DNA from: Bog-473 sp963764305
Lineage (GTDB): Bacteria; Actinomycetota; Acidimicrobiia; Acidimicrobiales; RAAP-2
NCBI GenBank assembly: GCA_963764305.1
Contig: CAVXSD010000001.1
Span: 248,001-312,000, forward strand
Reading direction: 5' to 3'
Length of the DNA stretch: 64,000 nt
Notes under the pieces: generated by a model
What the model was told of the DNA's origin: nothing
Databases searched by the model: none
The model's input: the letters and a program-made list of their open reading frames with translations, nothing else
Made by a program: the position numbers and the translations under genes
Shown here: in pieces, positions 1-8,881 of the stretch
Position numbering within the stretch: position 1 is the stretch's first letter
Layout of the letters: each line of letters begins with the position of its first letter

Positions 1-254
1 ACGACTACATGCTCGGCCGACGAGACGACGGTCGGATCGGTGCTGACCGTCAGTCGGGAGGTCAGGACGCGCTCGAGGACCGCCTGCGCCCCGGCTTCCT
101 CGAAGGGCATACGCCCCGACGCAACCTCGTCGACGGCCGCCTGGTTCACGTCATAGAGCGCCACCTGAAGGCCGCGCTCGGCAAAAGCCAGACCCAGCGG
201 CAATCCGACGTGGCCGCATCCTCCGACAACCACGACATCGCGTTCAAAGCTCAT
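1..254 (-). CDS. Nucleotide-sugar dehydrogenase, N-terminal part (cut by window edge)
   Basis: The reverse strand reads from an ATG at 254 to the left edge without a stop. The first residues form a Rossmann NAD-binding motif (VVVVGGCGHVGLPLG) followed by ALYDVN, which is the start of the UDP-glucose/GDP-mannose dehydrogenase family. These cytosolic enzymes oxidise a UDP- or GDP-sugar to its uronic acid using NAD. An AGGAGG Shine-Dalgarno sits at 258-263, three bases before the ATG, supporting the start. The gene follows three minus-strand genes for glycan assembly, so it probably supplies an activated uronic acid for a surface polysaccharide. The substrate cannot be told from 84 residues; the catalytic Cys lies outside the window. 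Confidence 0.85.
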   Translation of the reverse strand, partial: MSFERDVVVVGGCGHVGLPLGLAFAERGLQVALYDVNQAAVDEVASGRMPFEEAGAQAVLERVLTSRLTVSTDPTVVSSAEHVV

Positions 255-372
255 GGACCTCCTCGGTGAGCGGCGGATATGGGACTGTTTCGAAGTTGGG
301 GCGAATTGGGCCGACATTAAATCACAGGGTTCCCCCGATGCCCCATACCAACCCCCGGCCGGTCCATCGCGG

Positions 373-1383
373 TCACGCTCGATCGAGGGGGCGCGGGGCC
401 GCCAGCACATGGCGGAGGCCCTCGCCGACCCGTCCCACAAAGGAGGTGTTGTCACCGAATTGTGTCGCAGCCAGGTCTCGGGCCTGGCGGCCGAGTACGT
501 CGCGGAGCTCGGGCCGACACAACGCCTTGGACGCCCCGAGGAGCTCGGCCCGATCGGAGAACCAGAGGCCGCCGCCTCCCGCCGCGTAACGCATCGCCAG
601 GCTGGAGCGGGGCACCAGGATCGGGGTGCCGAGGAGCATCGACTCGACGCACTCGCGTCCGATCAGCACCCCGGGACAGAGATCCACACAGGCGCGGGCG
701 TGGGCCAACAGGCGGTGGAGGTCGGTCCTGGTGTCGATGGCCACCTCTCCCCACCACGAGCGCGAACGGAAGGCGGTGGCCTTCGCATCCTCCACCACCA
801 CCAGGAACGCCGAGGGGAGCCCGGCTGCCATCCAGGCGGCCAGCGGGGTGGGGGCGTGGCGAGGGCCGCCGCCGCCACGGCGATCCGAGAGCACGAGCAG
901 GTAGTCGGTGAAGCCGAAGCCGTTGTGACGGCTCCGGGCTGCGAGGGGATTGAGAGGCACGGCCATTCCCACTTCGTGCGCCCAGCCTTCGCCGAGCTGG
1001 GCGGCGCGTCCGGGTGTGAGGGTCCACACCCGGGTTGCAGTGGGATCCTCAGGACCGGCCACCTCGACCACCTCCGCCCTCGGCAGGTGGGCGCGAGCCA
1101 CGTGGACCCCAGCCCCGCCGCCGACCACCACGGCTGCGGCGGCTCCGCGCAACGGCGCCGGCCAGCGGATCGTGACGGGCCAACCTCCGGTCCCGGTGCC
1201 AATGCGGTAGACGTCGAAGGCGCCGTCGGCGCCGCTCTCAGCGGGATCACCCGGCGTGACGATCGCAACCTCGGCATGCCGGGAGAGGGCTCCGGCGAGG
1301 GCACGGGCGACAAAAGCCGACTCGGACTGAGGATCTCCCCAACGCGCCGCCAACAGGACGACGAGAGCGCTGCGGTCAGTCAC
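373..1383 (-). CDS. GT4-like glycosyltransferase
   Basis: About 336 residues from a GTG at 1383. This start overlaps the upstream stop by 8 bp, and reading further upstream would run deeper into that gene. The N-terminal half begins ALVVLLAARWG with a Rossmann-like pattern. The C-terminal half has RECVESMLLGTPILVPRSSLA and GLWFSDRAEL, resembling the nucleotide-sugar-binding region of GT-B (family 4) glycosyltransferases with its glutamate-rich donor site. It is the third gene of a minus-strand operon with a GT2 enzyme upstream and a nucleotide-sugar dehydrogenase downstream, consistent with surface glycan synthesis in the cytosol. Family assignment is from motif reading only; donor and acceptor unknown. 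Confidence 0.65.
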   Translation of the reverse strand: MTDRSALVVLLAARWGDPQSESAFVARALAGALSRHAEVAIVTPGDPAESGADGAFDVYRIGTGTGGWPVTIRWPAPLRGAAAAVVVGGGAGVHVARAHLPRAEVVEVAGPEDPTATRVWTLTPGRAAQLGEGWAHEVGMAVPLNPLAARSRHNGFGFTDYLLVLSDRRGGGGPRHAPTPLAAWMAAGLPSAFLVVVEDAKATAFRSRSWWGEVAIDTRTDLHRLLAHARACVDLCPGVLIGRECVESMLLGTPILVPRSSLAMRYAAGGGGLWFSDRAELLGASKALCRPELRDVLGRQARDLAATQFGDNTSFVGRVGEGLRHVLAAPRPLDRA

Positions 1384-1792
1384 CGACGCCTTGGTCGGGT
1401 CGCGGGAGAGCCGCCCGCACGGCGACCAGGTCGGCGCCAAGTGCACCCACGGTTTCTTCCAGCAGGGTCTCGAGTCGCTCTAGCCGGTCGTTCAGCTGGT
1501 CGCATCGGACTCCGAGCGTGTCGACCGCCTGGATCAGCTGGCCGATGAGGTTCCGATCCTGGCGCTCGGCGGTGGCCACCGGCTCGCCGGCCATCACGGC
1601 CCGGATACGACCGGACACGTTGCCCCGGGGGATCGATGGGGGCGCCGTCAGCTCGGCCCAGGCCCGGTGGATGCGTTGGAGTTCGTTCGTCTGACGGACG
1701 GGCGGGAGGGGTTCGGCAGACCCGAGGGGCTGGGAGAGCAGTGCGGGCGGGTCCTCTGGGGGATCGCCTTTTCCTGCGGAGACAGCGCTCAT
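1376..1792 (-). CDS. Small coiled-coil protein of the glycan operon
   Basis: I do not recognise a family. The ATG at 1792 overlaps the stop of the GT2 gene as ATGA, so translation is probably coupled; longer upstream starts would lie inside that gene. The product is 138 residues. The first half is Pro/Ala-rich and probably unstructured. Residues from roughly 85 to 130 (LIQAVDTLGVRCDQLNDRLERLETLLEE region) have a heptad pattern expected for a coiled coil. No signal peptide or membrane segment is visible. Coiled-coil partners encoded between glycosyltransferases may scaffold or measure chain length, but here that is only a guess from position. Confidence 0.6.
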   Translation of the reverse strand: MSAVSAGKGDPPEDPPALLSQPLGSAEPLPPVRQTNELQRIHRAWAELTAPPSIPRGNVSGRIRAVMAGEPVATAERQDRNLIGQLIQAVDTLGVRCDQLNDRLERLETLLEETVGALGADLVAVRAALPRPDQGVGD

Positions 1793-3507
1793 GATCGTTC
1801 GAGGATCGAGCGCCATCTCTGCCACCACTCCTCCTCGCCTGGCGATCGCAACGCGCAAGAGGAGTCTACCCTGGTCAAGTTGGGGTTGAAGAAGGGATCG
1901 CTGCGGCGGATGGCACCCTCCCAACGGTCGACGAAGAGTCGGATGTCGGCTGGGCTCCCTGAAGTCCCCCGGCTCGGTGACTCGTGGTGCACCAGCTCAG
2001 CAGCCGGTTCGTAGAGGACGCGGTACCCAGCAGCCCACGCCCGCAGACAGTAATCCACGTCGTTCAGGTCCATGCCGAGATCTTCGTCGAAGCCACCTAG
2101 TTCCAGGACGACGGATCGACGGCTGAGCAGGCACGCCCCGGTGACGGCGCTGACTTCGCGAGGGAGCACTGCGATGCCGCCGTAGCCGGGCTCTCCCGGA
2201 GCCAGTCCTGCCAACACGTGTCCAGCCGCTCCGCCCATGCCGAGCACGATCCCGGCGTGTTGGAGCCGTCCGCCGGGGTAGAGGAGGCGGGCTCCGACGG
2301 CGGCCACATCGAGACGGAGCGCCTGAACGGCCAGAGCCTCGAGCCAGCCCGGGCGAACTGCCTCGATGTCGTTGTTGAGGAAGAGCACCAGCTCTCCCGT
2401 GGCCCGGGCCACGGCCATGTTGTTGAGGGCGGACCAATTGAAGGGCCGGCCGTCGGCCAGCACCGTGACGTCGGGGCGCCGGTCCAGGCGCTCGAGCAAG
2501 GTTGCCATCTCGGGTTCCGTGGACCCGTTGTCGACGAGCAGCCACTCCAACGGCCAACCCGGAGCAGTGGCGCTGACCGTGTCGACGCAGGTGCGCAACA
2601 GCGGTGCCGCGTCCCGGAAGGGGACGATCACCGTGACCGCAGGGCGTGCCGGGAGCCGTCGTCGCACCTGCCAGGTACCAGGGAGTGGCCCGGGTCCGAC
2701 GTCCGCGTGTTCGTGGCTCCGGGCCAGTGCGTCGTCGACGGCGGTTGGTCCGGCGTCCTCCGCGGTGGCGGTGCGCCGATGGCAGAGAACACGAGAGGCA
2801 TGGCCAACCGAACCCAGCTCGGTGAGACGGAGCACGAGGTCGTGACGCCAATCGCCGCCGACCGATGGGCGGATCCCGCCCGACTCCTCGAGCTGGTCCC
2901 TTCGAAGGAGGAGGGGCCAGGAGAGGTAGTCGGTGGAGAGCGCGAGCTCCGGCGACCAGTCGGGCTTGAACGACGGAACGGGGCCCGGTCCCAGGTTCGT
3001 GTCGTGGTCGGCATAGGCGCAGACACCGTCGGCCAGGGCATCGAGCAGGTGGGCGAGGCACGCGGGGTCGAGCACGGCATCGTGGTCCACCAGGCAGACG
3101 AGGGGTGACGTGCCGGTATCCACCGCCGCGGCCAGGGCCGTTGCCGGGTCGGACTCGGTCGCCCCCCGAACCTGGGTCGCCTCGTGCACGGACGCCAACG
3201 CCGCCAGGGCCTCGGAAGGCAGGGCGCGCGCTGAGGCCACCGAGACCGTCCGGGGACGGTGGGTCTGCGCCGCCAAGGATCGCAGGCAGTCGGCCAGCTG
3301 CCCCGGCTGGTCCGCTCCCATGAGGACCACCACGTCGACCGATTCATCGTGCTTGTTGCCCGGGCTTGCCGGGCGCTGGGCGGCCGACCACGCCGCGTAC
3401 GCATCCGGACAGCTCCCTGCGTCAGGGCGCAGAGGCGGAAGTTCGCGGGGAGCACAGAGCACCCGGTCGACGTCGCCGGTGGTCGGGGGAAGGTCGGACT
3501 CACTCAC
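1789..3507 (-). CDS. Two-domain GT2 family glycosyltransferase
   Basis: 572 residues. A degenerate N-terminal GT-A-like domain (about residues 55-250, with VDVVVLMGADQ and DHDAVLD) is followed by a complete GT2 domain from about 290. That domain has VTVIVPFRD at 291-299, DNGS at 326-329, a NND metal/nucleotide site at 378-380, GGFDEDLGM at 471-479 and NDVDYCLR at 482-489, where the catalytic base region lies. The architecture resembles rhamnosyl- or galactofuranosyl-type polymer glycosyltransferases. No membrane helix is evident, so it should act at the cytosolic face. It is first in a minus-strand operon with a coiled-coil protein, a GT4-like enzyme and a nucleotide-sugar dehydrogenase. Specific linkage unknown. 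Confidence 0.88.
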   Translation of the reverse strand: MSESDLPPTTGDVDRVLCAPRELPPLRPDAGSCPDAYAAWSAAQRPASPGNKHDESVDVVVLMGADQPGQLADCLRSLAAQTHRPRTVSVASARALPSEALAALASVHEATQVRGATESDPATALAAAVDTGTSPLVCLVDHDAVLDPACLAHLLDALADGVCAYADHDTNLGPGPVPSFKPDWSPELALSTDYLSWPLLLRRDQLEESGGIRPSVGGDWRHDLVLRLTELGSVGHASRVLCHRRTATAEDAGPTAVDDALARSHEHADVGPGPLPGTWQVRRRLPARPAVTVIVPFRDAAPLLRTCVDTVSATAPGWPLEWLLVDNGSTEPEMATLLERLDRRPDVTVLADGRPFNWSALNNMAVARATGELVLFLNNDIEAVRPGWLEALAVQALRLDVAAVGARLLYPGGRLQHAGIVLGMGGAAGHVLAGLAPGEPGYGGIAVLPREVSAVTGACLLSRRSVVLELGGFDEDLGMDLNDVDYCLRAWAAGYRVLYEPAAELVHHESPSRGTSGSPADIRLFVDRWEGAIRRSDPFFNPNLTRVDSSCALRSPGEEEWWQRWRSILERS

Positions 3508-3523
3508 GCGAAGTCGACCGTGG

Positions 3524-3556
3524 TCTCAGGAGCACCATGATCTCAGGAGCACCATG
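3524..3556. repeat. 17-bp direct repeat, two copies, upstream of the GT2 gene
   Basis: TCTCAGGAGCACCATGA occurs at 3524-3540 and again, differing in its last base, at 3541-3556/7. It lies just upstream of the minus-strand GT2 start (3507), inside the likely 5' leader. The rest of 3508-3775 is a divergent intergenic region in which I see no convincing gene; promoters for both directions should lie here. Confidence 0.7.
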
Positions 3557-3775
3557 GCCTCCTGGCCTCCCGAGCACCGCCGGATTGTACCGGCTGGGCG
3601 GAACGCCCCTGGCGGTGGGAGCAAGCGGCTCTTCACGACACGCGAGTCTCCTCCAAGCCCGTGGATAGAAGGCGTCGTTGCGCACTGTCGGCATCCGGCA
3701 ACTGCGCGATGCTGCGTCCTCGGAGCGTCGGCTTGGGGGTCCTCATCGAGGAGCCAGGCGCGTTGGCGCAGGTGA

Positions 3776-4888
3776 GTGCCAACCTGCCACGATGCGCCGG
3801 TGGTGATCTCCGACCGCCTGCTCATGGGCCCCGGGCCCTCGAATCCGTACCCGGAAGTCACCATGGCGCTGGCTGGACCGGTCCTGGGTCACCTCGATCC
3901 GCAATTCCTGCGCGTGCTGGACGAGACAAATGACCGCCTCCGGCACGTCTTCGCGACCTCGAACCGGCTCACCATGCCAGTCAGCGGGACCGGATCCGCC
4001 GGCATGGAGGCGTCCTTTGTCAACTTCGTCCGGCCGGGCGATCCCGTGGTGGTGGGCGTCAACGGCGTCTTCGGCGAGCGGATGTGCGAAGTGGCGTGCC
4101 GTCACGGTGCTGAGGTCGTCCGCGTCGACGCCGAGTGGGGCGAGGCGATCGACCCCAACCGGCTGCTCTCGGCGCACCCGGCCCCGGCGATGATCGCAGT
4201 CGTCCACGCGGAGACATCGACAGGTGTGCGCAACGACATTTCGTCCTTGGGGAGAGGCAAGGGCGACGCCCTGCTGTTGGTCGATATGGTGACGTCACTG
4301 GGAGGGATAGAGGTCGCCGTCGACGACTGGTCGGTGGACATCGCCTACAGCGGCACCCAGAAGTGCCTCGGGGTCCCTCCTGGCCTGGCGCCGCTGACCG
4401 TTTCCGAGCGGGCCCTGGAGCGGATCGTCGAGAGGCCCTCGAGTTGGTATTTGGACCTCAACCTCCTGGCGCGCTACGTCAACGACAGCTCGGGCGGAGC
4501 CCGCGTCTACCATCACACGGCGCCGGTCGTGATGGTGGCGGCGCTGCACGCCGGCCTCGGTGCGCTGCTCGACGAAGCTCTCGAGCCCGCCTGGGCCCGG
4601 CACGCCGAATGCGGCCGCCTGTTACAAGACGGGTTGGTCGAGCTCGGCCTCCAATTGCTTGTGGCCGACGACCACCGTCTCCCGCAACTCACCACGGTGC
4701 GGATCCCGCCCGGCGTCGATGACGCCGCGGTCCGGCGGGAGCTCCTCTCCTCGTACGGGATTGAGATCGGCGCCGGGGCCGGCCGGCTGGCCGGGCAGAT
4801 CTGGCGCATCGGCTGCATGGGCCACACCGCGCGAAGGCGGAACGTCCTCGCCCTTCTGGGAGCAATGAAAGAGGTGCTTGGACGATGA
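3776..4888 (+). CDS. Class V aminotransferase (alanine/serine-glyoxylate type)
   Basis: 370 residues from a GTG at 3776; GTG codons at 3800 and 3803 in the same frame are equally plausible starts, since the conserved part begins with LLMGPGPSNPYPEV. The fold-type I PLP signature is visible: SGTGSAGMEA for phosphate binding, the ring-stacking Asp at about 170 (LLLVDMVTSLGG) and the Schiff-base lysine at about 196 (SGTQKCLG). Enzymes of this group transaminate alanine or serine with glyoxylate, or split related amino acids. The downstream GNAT gene overlaps by ATGA, indicating a two-gene operon. The real substrate cannot be deduced. Confidence 0.9.
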   Translation: MPTCHDAPVVISDRLLMGPGPSNPYPEVTMALAGPVLGHLDPQFLRVLDETNDRLRHVFATSNRLTMPVSGTGSAGMEASFVNFVRPGDPVVVGVNGVFGERMCEVACRHGAEVVRVDAEWGEAIDPNRLLSAHPAPAMIAVVHAETSTGVRNDISSLGRGKGDALLLVDMVTSLGGIEVAVDDWSVDIAYSGTQKCLGVPPGLAPLTVSERALERIVERPSSWYLDLNLLARYVNDSSGGARVYHHTAPVVMVAALHAGLGALLDEALEPAWARHAECGRLLQDGLVELGLQLLVADDHRLPQLTTVRIPPGVDDAAVRRELLSSYGIEIGAGAGRLAGQIWRIGCMGHTARRRNVLALLGAMKEVLGR

Positions 4889-5505
4889 GTGCGGCCAGGG
4901 CGGTGCGTCATGCACCCCTGGAACTCCAGGGGAAGCGGGTGCTCCTGCGCTCACTGACGGAGAACGACTTTCCCGCCTGGCACGAAGTGCGCACGAGATG
5001 CGCCGACTGGTTGTTGCGGTGGGAGCCTCGGCCCAAGGGCGCGCCGGCGCCTTCGGAGGACCGGCCCAGCTTCGCGGCGCGCTGCGGTATTCGCGAACGC
5101 GAGCGCCACCTGGGCACCGGGTACGGATTCGGGATCTTCATCGGCGAGCGCTTCGCCGGTGAGGTGACGCTGTCCTCCATTCAGCGCGGACCGTTCCAGA
5201 GCGCGTTCATCGGTTACTGGGTCGACGAGGCGTTGGCGGGTCGAGGACTGGTTCCCGAGGCGGTCGTCGTCACCCTCCAGTTCGCCTTCGAGGCGATCTC
5301 GTTGCACCGGGTGGAGATCTCAATCATCCCGAGGAACACGGCCAGCCGGCGGGTGGTCGAAAAGCTCGGCATCCGAGAGGAAGGGATCGCACTCCGCTTT
5401 CTCGAGATCGACGGGGAGTGGGAGGACCACGTGCGCTACGCCATCACCGCAGAGGAATGGGCGGCGCGTGAGCGCGAACTGGTCGAGGAGTGGCTGGAGG
5501 GCTAG
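4885..5505 (+). CDS. GNAT acetyltransferase, RimJ/RimL-like
   Basis: 206 residues starting at an ATG that overlaps the aminotransferase stop. The protein opens with LQGKRVLLRSLTENDFPAWHEV, the usual beginning of RimJ-like N-acetyltransferases. It continues with IGYWVDEALAGRGLVPEAV, the motif A region that binds acetyl-CoA (Q/RxxGxG/A, here RGLVPEA), and HRVEISIIPRNTASRRVVEKLGI, which matches motif B of the family. Such enzymes acetylate the N-terminal alpha-amino group of a ribosomal protein or a small amine. The length is slightly above the 180-190 residues typical of RimJ. It ends three bases from the convergent SDR gene. Confidence 0.88.
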   Translation: MSAARAVRHAPLELQGKRVLLRSLTENDFPAWHEVRTRCADWLLRWEPRPKGAPAPSEDRPSFAARCGIRERERHLGTGYGFGIFIGERFAGEVTLSSIQRGPFQSAFIGYWVDEALAGRGLVPEAVVVTLQFAFEAISLHRVEISIIPRNTASRRVVEKLGIREEGIALRFLEIDGEWEDHVRYAITAEEWAARERELVEEWLEG

Positions 5506-5508
5506 GAG

Positions 5509-6546
5509 TCAGGTCTCGCTGCCACCCACGACGGACGGTGAGTGGCGGAAGAACTGCTCCGTGTCGTGCTCGTAGGTGTATGACGTCGGCTGCCTGCCGG
5601 TCTGCCGGCGGAGGCGCTGGGACCGGATGAAGGCCTGCACGGCGCCGGCACTGGTGGCGTTGTAGGTGTAGCCCGTTGCAGCGAATCGCCTCGTGTCGAC
5701 GCCGCGGCCGTAGCGGAGCAGGTCGAGGAGCTCTGCGGGCAGGTCGAAGAGGTGAGCCAGCGGCCGGATCTTCAGGGGGCTGAACGGTGAGAGGGGGACA
5801 AGCCGGGTCCCGCAGATGTTCGCGACCTCGCTCCAGGGGAGCCGCCCGTCGGCGGCCACGTTGTAGAGGCCGGGAACGCCGCTCTGGGTCACGTGGAGAA
5901 GTGCGCGCACCACGTCGTCCTCCTCGATGAACTGGAGGAGCGGGTCGTAGCCGAAGATGGCCGGGCAGACGGGTCGTGACAGGTTCCGGCTGATGGGTGT
6001 GGTCAGATGCTCGCCGAGGACGTTCGCGAAGCGGAGCACGGTCACCCGGGTGCCGGGATTGTCCTCTGCGAAGTCGCGTATGAGCCCGTCGGCCTCAACG
6101 AGCGCGCGCTCCACGCCGTTCTTCACCACGCTCGTCCGAGGAGTGTCCTCAAGGAATGTGTTCGGGTCGCTGGCTGCGGAGCCGTAGACCAAGGTGGAGG
6201 ACTTGACCACGATGTGGCGGACCGTGGAGCCGGCGGCCCCGGCGGCCGCCAGGAGATTCATCGTCCCGATGACGTTGATCTCGTGCATGGCCCGCCGCGG
6301 CACCGAGGAGGAGTTCGTGATCATGAAGGTGTGGAGGATCGTGTCGACCTGGGTCGCCTTCACGATCCGCTTCATGATGGAGTAGGTCTGGTCAGCCCGG
6401 ACGAACTCGGCACGCTCGAAGGGCACCGAAGGAGCCCGGGTGCCCATCCCCAGGATCACGTCCATGCCGGGATCCGTTTCGAGGGCCTGCACCATGCGGC
6501 CACCCCAGAAGGTGTCAGCTCCCGTGACGAGGACGCGACGGTTCAC
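5509..6546 (-). CDS. NAD-dependent epimerase/dehydratase (extended SDR)
   Basis: 345 residues from a GTG at 6546, 7 bp after the stop of the acyltransferase gene. A longer reading frame extends upstream, but that part is antisense to nothing and overlaps the real upstream gene, so I reject it. The start reads VNRRVLVTGADTFWGGRMV, a variant of the SDR TGxxGxxG cofactor motif. VVKSSTLVYGS provides the Ser/Thr and Tyr region, and LRFANVLG is typical of extended SDRs. Residues near 200 (LLQFIEEDDVVRALLHV) match the conserved motif of membrane-lipid or sugar epimerases. Its pairing with a PlsC-type acyltransferase hints at lipid rather than sugar metabolism. Confidence 0.82.
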   Translation of the reverse strand: MNRRVLVTGADTFWGGRMVQALETDPGMDVILGMGTRAPSVPFERAEFVRADQTYSIMKRIVKATQVDTILHTFMITNSSSVPRRAMHEINVIGTMNLLAAAGAAGSTVRHIVVKSSTLVYGSAASDPNTFLEDTPRTSVVKNGVERALVEADGLIRDFAEDNPGTRVTVLRFANVLGEHLTTPISRNLSRPVCPAIFGYDPLLQFIEEDDVVRALLHVTQSGVPGLYNVAADGRLPWSEVANICGTRLVPLSPFSPLKIRPLAHLFDLPAELLDLLRYGRGVDTRRFAATGYTYNATSAGAVQAFIRSQRLRRQTGRQPTSYTYEHDTEQFFRHSPSVVGGSET

Positions 6547-6553
6547 CGGTGCC

Positions 6554-7432
6554 TCAGCCGAACCAGACGCTGCGCCGGTCGCGCAGCATGTCGTAGACGG
6601 ACTCCTGGAGCAGCGAGCGGATGCCTTCGGATTCCTCCATGATCCGGCTCTTCGAGTAGCGGTCCTGGTCCGCCGGAACGTCGAACTGCACGGGATTGAG
6701 GACGCGCAGCTTGAACTTGGCCGGGAACGGTGTGACGACGCCGAGCGGGCCCATGGCGAGCACATTGGCAGTAATGGGAAAGTAGGGGATCCCGAGCGCG
6801 CGGGCCAGGGTCGGCAGGCGTAGCACGACTGGCATCGCCTCTTCTGATCCGACGACGGCGATGGGGATGACAGGGACGCCAGCTCGCATGGCGATCTCGA
6901 CGAAACCGCCGCGCCCGAAGCGGCGCAGTTGATAGCGGTCGGTGAACGATTTGGATGTCCCCTTCGTTCCTTCGGGGAAGACAAGTGCGAGCTGGCGCTG
7001 CTCCTTCAGCAGTCGGTAGGCATTGGCTGGACGGGCCGAAACGCCGCCGGCGCGCGCCCAGAGGGTCCCGACGACGGGAACGGTCCGGAAGAAGTAGTCG
7101 GCCAGCCCGTAGACGGGACGTCCGAGCTCCTTCTCGATCCCGTGCATGATGACCGGCGCGTCAGAGGGGATGGCGCCGGCGTGGTTGGCCACGAGCAGCG
7201 CGCCGCCATCGGACGGGATCTTCTCGATACCTTCCCACTCGGTGCGGAACCACTTGGAATAGACGGGCTCGTAAATCGCTCGCGCCACCGCCCGCGTCCG
7301 TTCCGAGCGACCCCATTCGTCGACGTCCGACAGCCGGGGATCCTCGAGCTCGCCGGTGTGCTCGGAGGCGATGCGGATCGGGACGATGGCGGTCGATCGA
7401 TCCTTTTCACCTACTACCTGACGCCCGGCCAC
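6554..7432 (-). CDS. PlsC-type 1-acyl-glycerol-3-phosphate acyltransferase
   Basis: 292 residues. The acyltransferase motif I is present as NHAGAIPSD (83-91), and motif III as VFPEGTKG (151-158), with VPVIPIAVVGSEEAMPV as motif IV. These enzymes move a fatty acyl group from CoA or ACP to a lysophospholipid or related acceptor at the inner membrane face. The spacing after the catalytic His is slightly longer (H-x6-D) than the canonical H-x4-D, so the acceptor may not be lysophosphatidate. A hydrophobic stretch near 105-130 may dip into the membrane. It is cotranscribed with the SDR 7 bp downstream. Confidence 0.85.
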   Translation of the reverse strand: MAGRQVVGEKDRSTAIVPIRIASEHTGELEDPRLSDVDEWGRSERTRAVARAIYEPVYSKWFRTEWEGIEKIPSDGGALLVANHAGAIPSDAPVIMHGIEKELGRPVYGLADYFFRTVPVVGTLWARAGGVSARPANAYRLLKEQRQLALVFPEGTKGTSKSFTDRYQLRRFGRGGFVEIAMRAGVPVIPIAVVGSEEAMPVVLRLPTLARALGIPYFPITANVLAMGPLGVVTPFPAKFKLRVLNPVQFDVPADQDRYSKSRIMEESEGIRSLLQESVYDMLRDRRSVWFG

Positions 7433-7480
7433 CGGGCCATCGTACCGACCACCCGGAGGGCGGGATCCTGGCCGACGGCG

Positions 7481-8746
7481 CTACGGCCGAGCAGCCCCGA
7501 TGAGGCCCGCGGTGAAGATGGGCGAATACGACACGGTCGACCCCGTGAACGGTGCCTGAATCACCGTGGTGGTCCCGTAGGGCCCTGCGCCCGTGTACAT
7601 CACGACGTGGTCAACCTGGCTGTCGCCGTCCAGGTTGTAGTAGAAGAGCAGGTCACCTGGTTGGAGCGCGTCGAGAGAGACGTGCTTGAGGGCCGGCCAC
7701 TCGGTCTCGGTCGTCCTCGGTATGGAGACTCCGGCCTGGCCCCAGGCCCATTGCACGAGCCCGGAACAGTCGAAGCCCACCCCAACCTGCTCGCCGCCGA
7801 AGACGTAAGGCACTCCCAGCTGGGACACGGCGGCCTGCACCGCGGCCATGCCGGCACTTCCGCCCTGCGCGGATCCGCCGACCGGCCCGACCGCGCTCCC
7901 GGCCTGGTTGGCCGCCGTCGTCGCGGCCGCACCGCTGGACGATCCGCCGACCGCACCCGCAACGGTCGCCGCCGCGGCCGCCGCCGCCGCCGCCGCTTGC
8001 TTTGCTGCCGCGCTGCGCGCTGCTGCTGCTGCCGCCGCTTCCTGCTGCGCCTCTTCGATCGCCGCCTGTGCGACTTCCTGGGCCAGCTGCCCCTGCACCT
8101 GGTTCAAGGTCGCCTTGGTCGCAGCCGCTTCCTGCACATTGGCCTGTGCGAGGGTCTTTGCCTGCGCCGCCTCGGACTGCGCCTGCGCCGCCTCCGATTG
8201 CTGCGCTGCCTCCTGGGTCTGCAGCTGCGCCTCGGATTGCAGCAGCGCGGTCTCGTCCTTGGTCAGATTGCCGACGATCTGGCTCGTGTACTGGTTGCGC
8301 TCCAAGTTCTGGGTTGCCGAGGAGGAGAAGTACGATGCGAACCCGGTCTGGGGAGTGCCGTACACGTAGGCCTGGACCGCATCCTTCGCAACGAGGCGCC
8401 GGTCGACGTCGACCTCCGAGCGCTCGCGGGTCAGGTTCGCGTCGATGGTCTGCAGCGCCGTCTGCGCGTTCTGGAGATTCTGCTCCGCGGTGTTGTACTT
8501 GTCGTCGAGGATGGAGGTCTGCTGTTCCTCCTGCGCCAGTGTGGCCTCGATCTGACTCACCTGCGACTGGGTGGCGTTGATCTGCGACTGGTTGGGTGCC
8601 GGCCCGGGCAGCGTGGTGGATGTCGTTGCGCCCGCGTTCGCCACGGCTGCGGTCGACACCAACGCTCCGAAGAGGGCCGCAACCATGGTGACCCTCACGA
8701 AGGGAGCCCGCCTGCGGACAGTGTTCCGACACTTCACTGCATCCAC
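7481..8746 (-). CDS. Secreted NlpC/P60 peptidoglycan hydrolase with coiled coil
   Basis: 421 residues. A signal peptide covers about 1-40 (RRR, then VTMVAALFGALVSTAAVANA). Residues 50-240 are Gln/Ala-rich with strong heptads, followed by a poly-Ala/Gly-Ser linker to about 300. The C-terminal NlpC/P60 domain has the catalytic cysteine at about 327 in FDCSGLVQWAW and the histidine at about 380 in QVDHVVMYTG. The architecture matches RipA/RipC-like D,L-endopeptidases that cleave stem peptides during division; the coiled coil usually auto-inhibits or binds a partner such as FtsEX. It stands alone, transcribed away from the esterase gene. Confidence 0.92.
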   Translation of the reverse strand: MDAVKCRNTVRRRAPFVRVTMVAALFGALVSTAAVANAGATTSTTLPGPAPNQSQINATQSQVSQIEATLAQEEQQTSILDDKYNTAEQNLQNAQTALQTIDANLTRERSEVDVDRRLVAKDAVQAYVYGTPQTGFASYFSSSATQNLERNQYTSQIVGNLTKDETALLQSEAQLQTQEAAQQSEAAQAQSEAAQAKTLAQANVQEAAATKATLNQVQGQLAQEVAQAAIEEAQQEAAAAAAARSAAAKQAAAAAAAAAATVAGAVGGSSSGAAATTAANQAGSAVGPVGGSAQGGSAGMAAVQAAVSQLGVPYVFGGEQVGVGFDCSGLVQWAWGQAGVSIPRTTETEWPALKHVSLDALQPGDLLFYYNLDGDSQVDHVVMYTGAGPYGTTTVIQAPFTGSTVSYSPIFTAGLIGAARP

Positions 8747-8881
8747 GGCTCACCAGGGTAACGACTCTATGATGGGAAATTGGGGATCCTCGCGTTGCTG
8801 TGCGGCTGCAGCCTGAGTTCGCGCCCCGTTCACCTTGCGCTCGATTGACCAGTCGGGTTTGCTTCCATAGGGTCCTCGTGC